Shown here: piece by piece, positions 35,601 to 45,884 of the stretch
Position numbering within the stretch: the stretch's first letter is position 1
Layout: each line of letters starts with the position of its first letter
Assembly: GCA_029817715.1 (NCBI GenBank)
Contig: JARUPY010000083.1
Coordinates: forward strand, 248,001-312,000
From: Melastoma dodecandrum
Lineage: Eukaryota; Streptophyta; Magnoliopsida; Myrtales; Melastomataceae
Length of the DNA stretch: 64,000 bases
Reading direction: 5' to 3'
Program-made: the position numbers and the translations under genes
Notes under the pieces: generated by a model
The model's input: the letters and a program-made list of their open reading frames with translations, nothing else
Told to the model about the DNA's origin: nothing
Database searches by the model: none

Positions 35601-36153
35601 AATTTCCCTACAAGCCCAGAGTAATGTACGAATAATGTACATGTATATTATTCGTATGTCACTTGTATATATGTAAGAATAATGTACAATGGCAAAACAT
35701 GTACACCTCCTCTTATGTTCGTACATATGTACAAGAACTTCCACTCAACTCCATAATAATGTACGCTAAGTGTACATGTTCATTATTTGTACAATACTTG
35801 TACACATGTATGTATAATGTACAATCTCAAAAGAAGTATATTTCGTCTTATTTCATATATATTCCGTATATATGTACAAAAATTAACCTAAAACCCATAG
35901 AAATGTACGAAAAATCTACAAATGTACATTACTCGTACGTTAATTATATACATGTATGAAATATGTACATTGTTAAAAAAAATATAAATATCACAAGATT
36001 TTCCGTACAAAACTATACAAATGAACGAAAAGTGTACGAGATATGTATGAAATTAATGTTGGTGTTTACGTCAAATTACATTTGTACAGAAAACTGACGT
36101 CAGCTTCGTACATGGCGGGACGTCCGGAAGGAGGCGGAACGTTAGCCCCTTCC
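32644..36153. mobile_element. Mutator-like, non-autonomous element rich in gtac repeats
   Basis: Ends: ATACGCGGCCAACGTTC on the left and, inverted, GGAAGGGGCTAACGTTC on the right. After a short unequal stretch both ends share GTCCCGCCATGTACGAAGC. The 9-bp flanking duplications are perfect. The interior is AT-rich and made of imperfect tandem units of about 130-140 bp (words such as catatgtacaagaattt, gtaatgtacgaataatgtac and caaaacatgtacac). No transposase is present. A Copia-type solo LTR (33429-35588) divides it; without that LTR it is about 1.35 kb. Frames predicted inside (Tyr/Cys/Ile-rich) are translations of the repeat and not genes. Confidence 0.8.
33429..35588 (+). mobile_element. 2.16-kb Copia-type solo LTR inside the Mutator-like element
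   Basis: Starts TGTTAACCTTGATTTTGATG and ends GATCCAACA. Flanking 5-bp sequences are cacat and catat, a target duplication with one mismatch. Near the end are gaaagtggatataggtcg, accactataaac and a ttcacccccctcttagtg-like phrase, as in SIRE/Angela-like Copia LTRs. No internal gag or pol is present, so this is a solo LTR left by recombination. The short frames within it are not coding. Confidence 0.7.
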
Positions 36154-36162
36154 CTTTATTAC
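36154..36162. repeat. 9-bp target duplication, right copy
   Basis: CTTTATTAC, identical to 32635-32643, immediately outside the right terminal inverted repeat. Confidence 0.85.
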
Positions 36163-36217
36163 TCATAAATTTTCTATTTAAATAATAAAAAAGAATACCT
36201 CGATGCACCATCGACGA

Positions 36218-36286
36218 TTATGGGCTTAGCGTCTATTGTAGGCTTTGTCAAAAATAGTAGGCCAAAAATAATCTATTGTATCAACA
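36218..36286 (-). repeat. LTR fragment (69 bp), element 4
   Basis: The phrase gggcttagcgtctattg through tcaaca matches 38990-39057 and 39580-39646. It is the very start of the LTR on the minus strand. The remainder was lost at about 36217. Confidence 0.75.
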
Positions 36287-36431
36287 TAAGCCCCCTCTTA
36301 GGGTGAGACGATCATATCTGAGAGTCATACTCAGCATTGTGAAGTGGTTTGAATACGGACAAAGAAGCTTTATAAGAATGGAAGACATGGGGATTCGAGA
36401 CCTAACACGAGACGGTGTGATCCCATGGTAT

Positions 36432-37675
36432 TTACCAGTGTCGCGAGGATTGAAAATCATTGCCTTGTTGGATGAGACATTGTCGATTCAAGCGTATGTT
36501 GTGTTGCAAACCGCTTGGATCAAAGGGAAAATGGCACCATGATAACGGGTTTGCCACTATTGTTTCTCCAGGTGCCCACGGTTCATTCTCGGGAAGTTCA
36601 AGGTTCTCTACGACGTCAACCTCTATTTGGAAAGCATGAAAAGTATAAATTGTAATTTCATTCTTTAATGGTTGGACGTCGATTATGGGCACAAAATCTG
36701 GCATATCTTGTTCTACCACTTGTATCCCAACATCTTTGAGGGTTGGCGGACTAAACTTCTCAACTCTATCAACCCCTGGCAACGGGTTTGTTCTGACATC
36801 TACATCAATAGGAGATTTTGTTTTGGGCACGTACTCCTCCACGGGGGTTTTTAGTACGAATAAATAATCTGTTACGGGAGGTTCGGGAGTGGGGACATGC
36901 CCCTCGACGAAAGGGTCTGTATAAAGACTCTCTCTTCGTCGATATGAATGAGTACTGTTAGAGTAATTATTCACATACTCATTTATTTTGTAGCCCTCAT
37001 TTATGAAGTTTTCGACTTGTGCCGGGACGAAAGAGTTGGGCTGCCGGAATCTATTGGCTCTAGGAGTATACTCATCCCAGTATACATCGTCATTTTCGAA
37101 GACATGATTAGGACTGATCATTCTCGTAGACTCGTCACAAGTCCTTTCCCAGTCTATGTATTCAGAATATGAATTTTCGTAGGGATACATGCCTTTTCTA
37201 TGGAAATCTGGTACAAATTGTTTCACCAATGATTTCACTTTGTAGACAGAGTCGTCTACATGGGTTCTCGTATATAAACTTTCTCTACGGGGCTGCTCCA
37301 GTATATTATTACTAGGTGGCTGGGAGGAAGGTCCAGCAGGGGACACTTTCTCACCATAGACATCTGCATCGCCCTGAGTGGTGTTATCCCATACATCATC
37401 CTCTTAGAATGACACAATACGTTTCTCTGTGCATCGAACATCTCCCATAAACAATTTTCTCTGTCTACAAGGTTATTTGGCTTTGTGGCGACGCTTGGCC
37501 TGTTTAAGGCACTAATTTGCCCAAATATCTGAACTATATTGTCTTGTAGCCCGGTGATACGCCTGTCCATCAAGTTCTTCATATCATTAAATTCTTTATA
37601 GAACTCAAGCCTAGAGGGTTGAGTATGTGCCCCGAAAGAGGGTTGATTTGCAGCTACTTGGCTTCCTAGAGCCAC
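36432..37675 (-). pseudogene. Gag-like protein region of the pol-less element
   Basis: Two overlapping frames. The N-terminal one (37256-37675) starts MALGSQVAANQPSFGAH and contains YKEFNDMKNLMDRRITGLQDN and DRENCLWEMFDAQRN, matching the N-terminal Gag extension of element 3. The long one (36432-37346, 304 residues) has RRESLYT repeated twice and a Pro/Glu-rich, acidic middle. A frameshift near 37260-37400 separates them. No capsid core, zinc knuckle or enzyme follows. It may act as an accessory or decoy Gag for related autonomous elements, which is inference. Confidence 0.5.
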
Positions 37676-37792
37676 GGTCTCGACATTTAAGTCTCCTGCT
37701 ATAATTGATCGTCTTCATCTAATGAAGGTGGAGGGTCGCAATGAGCTCCGCACCTGGTACTTTTTGCCATCTGTAAACTTTAAGTTTTTTGT

Positions 37793-37810
37793 CTCCCACT
37801 GTGGTCGCCA
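37793..37810 (-). other. Primer binding site (tRNA-Arg type), element 4
   Basis: On the minus strand TGGCGACCACAGTGGGAG, an exact copy of the shared site. It stands 4 bp from the LTR edge at 37815. Confidence 0.8.
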
Positions 37811-37814
37811 AAAA

Positions 37815-39057
37815 TGTGTTTGCGTCAAAAACGGATCACGTCGGAAATATTTGGCAATAAGACTCACTGGGATTGTAAATGTGGTCGCCAGTAAGTAATT
37901 GAATGAATTAGATCGAATGTAAACAGTTTCACAATAAGTAAAGAATGCTTACAGCCATAAAAATAAAAACAATGACGGTAGTAAGGTTGTAGACTGGCTA
38001 CTGGGCTCTGTAGACTCCGAGCTAGGTCGTAGACTTGATACTGGAAATTGCATTCCAGCAGGTTTGGGCGGTGAAGGATGTCGCGGACTTGACGCTGGGC
38101 ATTCCGGACTTGAGAATCTGGGCAGCGTCGTCGTAGACTTGATGACAGAGTGCCGTAGACTTGCACTCCTTGGCTGGCACAACTCGGTTGCTGGGCTTGG
38201 TGGACGGAATGTGGTCGAATGTAGAGTCGGACATGGCTACCAAGGCTACGGTGGCTCACCCTGGTGGCGGTGTCGAACGCGAAGATGTGTACCGGGACTA
38301 TGGTGGCTCGTCCTGGCATTGGAGTCGAAGGCAGAGATGTGTACCGGGACTACTGTGGCTCGTCCTGGCGTTGGAGTGCTGGTGGGGATTTTGTTACCAG
38401 AGCTACGGTTGCTCGCTCTGATGGTGGAAGCGAAGGCGGAGTTTGGTTGTCGGAGCTACAGTTGCTCACTCTGACGGTGGAAGTGAAGGCGGAGTTTGGC
38501 TGTCGGAGCTACGGTTGCTCACTCTGATGGTGGAAGGAAGACCAATGAAACTTTAAGAGTTTCGCCCCGGTCAGGGAATCCTAACAACTAACAACTAAGG
38601 GTGACGAGCAAGATAAGCTTCTGTTGGCTGATTTGTTCGTGCTTTTCTCTGAGGGAGATCCTCTCCCTTTTATACTCGGTCTGATACGACCTTCTGAATA
38701 TCTTCCAGACTCAACCACCCCCAAGGATCTCGGAGCCGACAAACTGACTTCCACTCGTGTGGACGTGGGTCGTAAACTCCTTTGACTTCGGGGTTAATCA
38801 ATTGTCTTTCAAGACGTTCAGTACAGACGTAGGTTGTAAGCTCCATTTATCTCGGGGCTATTTAACCGTTCTCTATGACTTTTGTCCTGTGCAAGCGTAG
38901 GCTTATAGACTTCCTCTAGTTACAGGATCACTACTCAACCATATAGTCTGTGTAGACTACAGATGCAGGACTGGTGTGTCTAACTCTGTGATGGGCTTAG
39001 CGTCTATTGTGAGCTTTGTCAAAAATAGTAGGCCCAAAATAATCTATTGTGTCAACA
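37815..39057 (-). repeat. Full-length LTR (1.24 kb) of element 4
   Basis: Plus-strand ends are TGTGTTTGCG (37815) and GTCAACA (39057). A minus-strand TATA box (gagtataaaagggag) lies near 38668-38680. Downstream of it (in the transcribed direction) is a 53-bp tandem array at about 38240-38540 (units with ggagctacggttgctcactc), and further on the word gtagacttg recurs several times. Plus-strand frames across the array are repeat translations, not genes. Confidence 0.8.
38240..38540. repeat. 53-bp minisatellite inside the LTR
   Basis: About five to six imperfect copies. The two rightmost copies (starting near 38408 and 38461) differ at only a few positions. The left copies diverge more and carry gtaccgggactac in place of gtcggagctac. 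Confidence 0.7.
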
Positions 39058-39494
39058 TAAGCCCCCCTCTTAGGGTGAGACGATCATAGTTGAGAGTCTT
39101 ACTCGGCATTGTGAAGTGGTTTGAATACGGACAAAGAAGCTTTATAAGAATGGAAGACATGGGGATTCGAGACCTAACACGAGACGGTGTGATCCCATGG
39201 TATTTGCCAGTGTCGCGGGGATTGAAAGTCATTGCCTTGTTAGACGAGACGTTGTCGATTCAAGCGTATGTTGTGTTGCAAACCGCCCGGACCAAAGGGC
39301 AAATGGCACCATGATACCGGGTTTGCCACTATTGTTTCTTCAGGTACCCACGGCTCATGCTCGGGAAGTTCAAGGTTCTCTACGACGTCAACCTCTATTT
39401 AAAAAGTATGAAAAGTATGAATTGTAATTTCATTCATTAATGGTTGGACGTCGATTATGGGCACAAAATCTGGCATATCTTGTTCTACCACTTG

Positions 39495-39646
39495 TAGACT
39501 TCCTCTGGTTACAGGATCACTACTCAGCCATACAGTCTGTGTAGACTATAGATGCAGGACTAGTGTGTCTAACTCTGTTATGGGCTTAGCGTCTATTGTG
39601 AGCTTTGTCAGAAATAGTAGGCCCAAAATAATCTATTGTGTCAACA
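39495..39646 (-). repeat. Second LTR tail of element 4
   Basis: It matches 38906-39057 almost exactly, from acttcctctggttacagg to tcaaca, but follows internal sequence directly at 39494. This indicates a deletion that joined the internal region near PPT to the LTR tail. Confidence 0.7.
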
Positions 39647-40390
39647 ATGGGCAACGTGAGACCTGATTTTTCCACGGAGAAACTTGTGAGAAATGAGTCA
39701 ACGGATGGACCATAAATATAAAACGAACTAAGGAAAACATGATAAATTTATAAAAATAGAGTTATTTATACTTGATTGAAGTTAGTTCTTTGGGATTTGA
39801 TTGAGTCTAATCTTTGTTTCAATTATTTTATGAATATTTTGTTCAACAGCTTAGTCGGGTGCTCTCTATGGGTTTTGACAGATAAAAATCCAAGTGAGAA
39901 GGCATGACAATGAATGAAGAAGGCCGGACGAAGAATTCATTAAAAGAAGAGATATTTGCACTGAAGCATGTTGGTGGTCAATATTTAAGAGAAGACTTGT
40001 TGTATGCCCAAAATAATCTATTGTGTCAACAATGGGCAACGTGAGACCTGATTTTTCCACGGAGAAACTTGTGAGAAATGAGTCGACGGATGGACCATAA
40101 ATATAAAACGAACTAAGGAAAACATGATAAATTTATAAAAATAGTGTTATTTATACTTGATTGAAGTTAGTTCTTTGGGATTTGATTGAGTCTAATCTTT
40201 GTTTCATTTATTTTACGAATATTTTGTTCAACAGCTTAGTCGGGTGCTCTCTATGGGTTTTGACAAATAAAAATCCCAGTGAGAAGGCATGACAATGAAT
40301 GAAGAAGGCCGAACGAATAATTCATTAAAAGAAGAGATATTTGCACTGAAGCGTGTTGGTGGCCAATATTTAAGAGAAGACTTGTTGTAG
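39621..40390. repeat. 385-bp tandem duplication
   Basis: 39621-40005 and 40006-40390 are nearly identical (a handful of differences). Each unit begins with the last 26 bp of the element 4 LTR (gcccaaaataatctattgtg...) and continues into flanking AT-rich DNA with atgggcaacgtgagacc. The duplication therefore postdates the LTR insertion. Confidence 0.9.
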
Positions 40391-40466
40391 CAACGACGAT
40401 GGATCTGTACAACTGTAAGGAAGAGAATAATTAATAGTCATAAATTACAGTAGACTTGGTACAGTT

Positions 40467-41150
40467 TGATGCGGGGACAGAGGGGGTACCTCACTACAAC
40501 TCCAAGGTGATACGAGCACGGGACTGGAAAAAAGATATGATACCGGAATTATGGAGAATACGTCACAAATGATACGGAATGGAGTGATAAATGAAGGGTC
40601 GAAAGGTGTGTAACGAAGGGTTACAAGGAAAGGGGATGAAACAAGGTAGCTGAAAGAACGAACTTGAGTTAGGTGAAAATGATAGATTGAGAACAACCAC
40701 CACGGATACAGATACACAATTGTGATAGAAGATTCTGATAGATACGTGTCTATCACACAGATATTGATACACCACCGTGCACAATAACGAGGGTGAGGAA
40801 CAACACAGAGGATAAATATACACCACCACCGGTTAAAACATTGTACTCACGCAGTGAAGAACGAGGTTGAAGGAGAAATCCACTAACTTTGGATAAAAGA
40901 CAAAATCTATTTATGGATCATCCTCATTTACTACAATGGGGCGCCTTTTATATATAAGATGCATGCATGGCAGATTCATGAACAAATCATAAATGACTTA
41001 TTGGAAATGCAACTAGTTATAAATGAAGATGCATGAACGGATAGGTGTATGAACGACCTCGAAACTTGAACCATCTTCAATGATGGTCGTTTAAACTAGG
41101 CTTCGCTCGATAAGTCTTCTTTGTTTGTCGCTCGACACACTAATCTCGAT
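40467..41150 (-). repeat. Diverged solo LTR related to the chromovirus-type element
   Basis: On the minus strand its end (CTGTCCCCGCATCA) resembles the LTR end at 42688 (CGTCCCCGCACCA). Inside are ggtggtggtgtatat and ctctgtgttgttcctcaccc-like words and a tgcatttccaataa-like word, collinear with 41916-42688. A minus-strand TATA box (tatatataaaagg) lies near 40946-40956. No primer site or genes adjoin it. The right edge is not clear. Confidence 0.55.
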
Positions 41151-41910
41151 CAAGCTGGCATCATCGCCTCATTGTATCCATTGCTGGTTGATCTCGCTCG
41201 ATCCGACTGGTTCGCTGATGGTCCTTCCCTTAATGAACACTTCAACATGTCGCACTTGGCTTGATATTCAATGATAGTTCGCACCGCGCTGAATATCGAC
41301 TTGATGTCTTCGTCACACCCTCTTAAGCCTTTTACAATGATTGATCCTTGAGATGAGTAAAGTTCAAGTTCAATGGACCGGGAGCACAATTGCGTTTAAT
41401 CTTGCCTCTAGTGAATAGATGTCTCGAATTCATCTTACTTGAGTCAATTAACACTAGAAATGTAAGTAGAATCATTCATTTTCGAGTTGCTAGTCGAACG
41501 ATGTCTCCAAATTTATTGGTGGTCGGAATTGCGTTGATTTGACAGTGATCTTTGCATCATTTTCCCCTTGTTGAGGAAAGTTGTCCTGAACTTGCATAGT
41601 AATTAACCGTCCAGACCTTAGGTATGATTCCTCCAATACTTATGCGTCGTCGACAACTCTTAGATTGATTAGAACATAATTAAAACTTCGATCGCTAAAC
41701 TTTCTCGTTTTGCTTAAGTTAGTCTGAAGTTCTCCCTTTGGCGCTCCTCTCTAGGTACGGTCATGGTAAGCTCTTACCGGTTGACCTCAATGGCGTGCAC
41801 TTGTTGGTTGGCTTCTTCTAGTACTACGTTTGTCGTGTGAACTCCATGAAACTCCACTAACTTGCCTTCATTTAACTCCTCGAAATAGTTTTGTGCTTTA
41901 TCCGTTTTGG
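41151..41910. other. Unassigned sequence left of the chromovirus-type element
   Basis: Minus-strand frames at 41150-41389 and up to 41915 (EELNEGKLVEFHGVHTTNVV) look protein-like in composition. I do not recognise a family. The second frame runs into the insertion point of the neighbouring element, so its true upstream continuation would lie at 47754 onward. Confidence 0.3.
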
Positions 41911-41915
41911 GTTTT
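41911..41915. repeat. 5-bp target duplication, left copy
   Basis: GTTTT directly before the 5' LTR, matched by GTTTT at 47749-47753 directly after the 3' LTR. Confidence 0.8.
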
Positions 41916-42688
41916 TGATACAAAGACGGATGACAACTTATCCCCGTCGACGCGCAGCAAGGCGTCACTTTACTCGCTTGCGACTGAGCTACGATTGCGA
42001 TTCAGCTCGTGCGACTCGACGAGTGCGACTCAAGGAGGTGCGTGACATCATCAGCGACTGAGCAACGAAGAGTCGGCCAAGCCAAGAGTCTCGAAGATGA
42101 AGAGCCTCGAAGAAGCTGAATCAATTCGCATTCCTCATTCATGCATTTGTCATTCATGCTTTGCATTTACTTTGTTGCATTTCCAATAAGCCATTTATGG
42201 CTCGTCCATGAATCTTGCCTTGCATACATCTAGCCTAGGTTCATTTCGTGCATTTAAGTTCTTCTTCAGGTGTTCCCTATATAATGGGCACCTTGTACTC
42301 ATTTGGATCTTAGCTTGAATCAAATTATAAACCCTTATCAGACTTAGTGTCTTTTATCCGAAGTGAGTGGATTCTCCTTCAAAACCTCGTTCTTCATTTG
42401 GTGGATTTCCAAGTGCGTATTGAGTAGAGTGTATCAACCGGTGGTGGTGTATCTGTATCCTCCGTGTTGTGCCTCGCCCTCGTCTTGTTCGTGGTGGTGT
42501 ATTTGTATCCACAGCCAAACGAGTTCATCCGAGTGGAGGTTGAATCTCAACCTATTTATCCCATTTCCAGCCGCACCCATTATACACTACCTTCCGTCCA
42601 TACCGAACGTCACCCATTCCCTGTCATTCTGTGGCGTTCCCCTTACTTTTGGTTTAGGAATCATCTATTCCTTGCCGTCCCCGCACCA
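41916..42688 (+). repeat. 5' LTR of the chromovirus-type element
   Basis: TGATACAAAG to CGCACCA. It has a TATA box (cctatataatggg) near 42276, a gcgact/cgactc-rich first third, and two copies of ggtggtgtat(c/t)tgtatcc in U5. It is nearly identical to 46969-47748. The short frames in it recur in the other LTR and are not genes. Confidence 0.92.
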
Positions 42689-42691
42689 TCT

Positions 42692-42704
42692 TGGTATCAG
42701 AGCC
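42692..42704 (+). other. Primer binding site (initiator tRNA-Met)
   Basis: TGGTATCAGAGCC, the standard site complementary to the 3' end of initiator tRNA-Met, 3 bp after the 5' LTR. Confidence 0.9.
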
Positions 42705-42716
42705 TAGGTTGTCAAT

Positions 42717-43672
42717 GGCCGGAAGATTCCAACGCGGTATGTCTCTAGACGAAGCACAAGTTGCTCGGCTTGAGCAGCAAATCGCTGATCTTCAGCAGCA
42801 ACTACAGTCGTAGCTAACCCACCATGCATCATCTTCTCGTAGCCGCGAAGAGAGCGATCATGAGGAGAACCCATGGCGTGAAGAGTCTCAACGAGGATCT
42901 TCACCGGAATATCGGAGACAGGAGAGAAGAGCGCCAACCGTGAGCGTTCAAATTCCAGAGTTCGAAGGAAACTTGGACCCCGCGAGTTCATCGATTGGAT
43001 GCACACCGTGGAGCGCATCTTTGATTACGAGGAAGTGCCCGAGGATCGAAAGGTGAAACTGGCTGCCTTGAAATTGAAGAAGTACGCGAGTTTATGGTGG
43101 GAGAACACCAACCAACAGCGCCGTAGGGAAGGGCGTGACAAAATTCGTACGTGGTCAAAAATGAAGAGGGCCATGACGAAGAGATTTCTACCGGAGCATC
43201 ATCGACGAGATCTCTACCTCAAATTGCAGTCACTACAACAAGTCTCAAGTGTATCGGAGTATACATGGGAGTTCGAGAGACTGTTGCTGCAATGAGATGT
43301 CCAAGAAGCCCCAGAGCAAACCATTGCCAAGTATCTTCGAGGACTTAAGCCCCAAATCGCAGATGCCGTTGACCTACAACAATATTGGAGTTTCAACGAT
43401 GTGCGAGCATTGGCGCACAAGGAGGAGCAGCAGCAAGCGAGGAGAGCGACTACCCGCCCATTTGTGAAGGCCGCGCCTTTCAACAAGGGGAGTAGCTCCC
43501 AGGCGAAGCCGCCGTCAACAACAACATTGAAGAGAGCCCCACCGTCGACTACAAGACCTGAAGTCAAATCGCACGAACGAAACATCATTCGACGATGTTT
43601 CAAGTGCCAATGAGTTGGGCACATGGCTTCTGAGTGTCCGACGAGAAGGAACGTTGTCATCAGAGAGTTATC
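42717..43672 (+). pseudogene. Gag of the chromovirus-type element
   Basis: Starts MAGRFQRGMSLDEAQ with a Gln-rich coiled stretch, then a TAG stop near 42811. The capsid core follows (VKLAALKLKKYASLWW, then WSKMKRAMTKRFLP). One base appears lost near 42980, shifting the frame at the (D)PREFIDW motif. Further stops are at 43294 (TGA) and 43612 (TGA). The latter lies within the zinc knuckle, CFKCQ-stop-VGHMASEC. Gag would package element RNA. Confidence 0.85.
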
Positions 43673-44400
43673 TGATGAAGAAGAAGAGTTCGAGGAGAAC
43701 ACCGACTCTGTTTGGGATGCCGAAGAGATAGAGGAGTATCCGGACGAAGGAGAGCTGTTGGTCGTCCGAAAGGCTTTAAGTGTGACACCGGCGAAAGAGG
43801 AAAGTCAAAGGGAGAGCATCTTCCATACTAGGTGCACAGTCGCAGGAAAGGTATGTTTGGTGATTGTGGATAGTGGTAGCTGCACCAACGCCGTGTCAAG
43901 AACGATGGTTGAAAAGCTGAAGTTGCCCATCGAAGCGCACCCACATCCCTACCGTCTACAATGGCTCAACAATGAGAGTGACGTTCGAGTCACCCAGCGA
44001 GCGCGAGTTCCATTTTCCATTGGGAAGAGCTACCAGGATGAAGTCGCTTGCGACGTCATTCCCATGGATGCATGCCACCTACTATTGGGGAGACCGTGGC
44101 AGTTTGATCGATGCGCGAAACACGACGGGTATCGCAATACCTATTCCAACCACATCGGAGAGAAGAAGGTCACTTTGATGCCCCTCACTAGTCAGCCTAC
44201 AATCGCGACCCAGGATCGACTTAGCGACCAGCCTCTCAAGGGAGTTCAACTAGTTCGAGCGATTCAAGAAGGTGAGAAGGCTTATTTTGTGGTTCTTGTC
44301 GAATCCGCCCCAGGTCAAGCGACGAGCCATCCTCAGGCCGCTTCCATTCTTGAGGAGTTCAAGGACGTATTTCCAGAGGAGCTACCAGTCGAATTACCAC
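43673..44400 (+). pseudogene. Protease region of the chromovirus-type element
   Basis: After an acidic spacer (ELSDEEEEFEENTDS) the retropepsin fold begins at about 43800. Its catalytic triad VIVDSGSCTNAVS has the Asp codon at about 43869, and the second conserved phrase is CHLLLGRPWQFD near 44080. The frame is open from 43623 to the stop in RT at 44700. Confidence 0.85.
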
Positions 44401-45300
44401 CGATGCGGAGCATACAACATCAAATCGACTTGGTTCCAGGGGTATCGCTACCAAATAGACCAGCCTATCGATGCAATCCAGAGGAGGCAAAGGAGTTGCA
44501 GAGGCAAGTCGACGAGCTTGTCAACAAGGGATTAGTTCGAGAGAGTTTGAGCCCATGTTCGGTTCCAGCCATATTGGTGCCGAAGAAGGATGGCACATGG
44601 AGAATGTGCATGGACAGTCGAGCGATCAACAAAATCACAGTAAAGTATCGCTTTCCTATCCCTCGACTGGATGATATGTTGGATGAGTTGCATGGAGCGT
44701 AGGTGTTTTCCAAAGTGGATTTGCGAAGTGGTTATCACCAGATCTGGATGAAAGAAGGCGACGAGTGGAAGACAGCCTTCAAGACTAAGTACGGGTTGTA
44801 CGAGTGGTTGGTGATGCCATTTGGATTGTCAAACGCGCCCAGCACGTTCATGCGACTAATGACCCATGTCTTGCGACCATTCATGGGGAAGTTTGTGGTC
44901 GTCTACTTCGACGATATTCTTGTCTACAGCCGGAGCAATAAGGAGCATATCAATCATTTGCGAGCTGTGTTCAACACACTTCGGGAGGAAAAGCTATATG
45001 GAAATCTCAAGAAATGTGAGTTCTTCCAACCGAGTGTAATATTTCTTGGATTTGTTGTCTCAACAGAAGGAATTAAGGTGGACGAGAGCAAGATTCAAGC
45101 GATCAAGGAGTGGCCGTCTCCAAGGAGTTTCCACAACGTTCGCAGCTTCCATGGCTTGGCGTCGTTCTATCAGAGGTTCATTCAAGGATTTAGCTCAATC
45201 GCAGCCCCACTCACCGAATGTTTGAAGGGAGACAAATTCGAGTGGACACCAGTCGCACAAGCTAGTTTCGAGCGACTAAAGGAGTGTCTAAGCGTAGCCC
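44401..45300 (+). pseudogene. Reverse transcriptase of the chromovirus-type element
   Basis: Fingers begin near 44480 (VNKGLVRESLSPCSVPAILV, then WRMCMDSRAIN). A TAG at 44700 follows ELHGA. The palm continues with [30 protein letters not shown] and the catalytic YFDD box ([14 protein letters not shown], near 44910). The thumb has [14 protein letters not shown] and [12 protein letters not shown]. Apart from the stop the domain is intact. Confidence 0.9.
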
Positions 45301-45884
45301 TAGTTCTAGCTTTACCCGACTTTGCGAAGATGTTCGAAGTGGAATGTGATACATCGGGAGTAGGAATTGGAGGAGTTTTGCTGCAGGAGGGAAGACCCAT
45401 CGCTTATTTCAGCGAGAAGCTCAATGGCGCCAAATTGAACTACTCGACATATGACAAGGAGTTCTTAGCAATTGTTCGAGTACTCAAGACTTGGAGTCAT
45501 TACTTGCTGCCCAGAGAGTTTGTGTTGCACACCGGTCATGAAGCTCTCAAGTACATCAATGGTCAGCACAAGCTTAGTCGCCGACACGCGAAGTGGGTAG
45601 AGTTTCTACAAGCATTCAACTTTGTCTTGAAGCACAAACCAGGCGCAAAGAATGTAGTCGCAGATGTTCTCTCGAGGAAAATGATTTTACTATCTACGAT
45701 GGAGACAAAGCTGATTGGATTTGGGTATTTGAAGGAGTTGTACAAGGACGATGAAGATTTTGGAGCGATCTTCGTCCAATGCGCCCAGCAAGCCATCGAT
45801 CGATTCCACCAGGTGAATGGATTCTTATTTCGCGACTCTAAGCTATGCATTCCAAGGAGTTCGACGCGAGAACTACTTATATGA
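45301..45884 (+). pseudogene. RNase H of the chromovirus-type element
   Basis: [20 protein letters not shown] (first Asp), [20 protein letters not shown], then [13 protein letters not shown] and ADVLSRK. HTGHEAL replaces the usual H-T/S-D-H-x-A-L, so one catalytic Asp appears to have become Gly. The frame ends at a TGA (about 45882) just before integrase. Confidence 0.85.

Larger units (their letters stand above)
36218..39646 (-). mobile_element. Tandem, pol-less Tat-like LTR element array (element 4)
   Basis: From left to right: 69 bp of an LTR end (36218-36286), PPT and an internal region with only gag-like coding (36287-37810), a full LTR (37815-39057), a second copy of PPT and internal start (39058-39494), and a second LTR tail (39495-39646). 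The middle LTR is flanked by PBS on its left and PPT on its right, so it is shared by two units. This fits unequal recombination followed by deletions. The interior (about 1.5 kb) has no protease, RT or integrase, so the family was probably non-autonomous already. Confidence 0.75.

Noticed and set aside
32957..35959. Tyr/Cys/Ile-rich frames at 32957-33196 and 35663-35959
   Set aside because: They are translations of the gtac-rich tandem repeat; the similar protein sequence simply reflects the repeat unit.
38064..38527. Overlapping plus-strand frames rich in Gly, Val, Trp and Arg
   Set aside because: They coincide with the 53-bp minisatellite inside an LTR.
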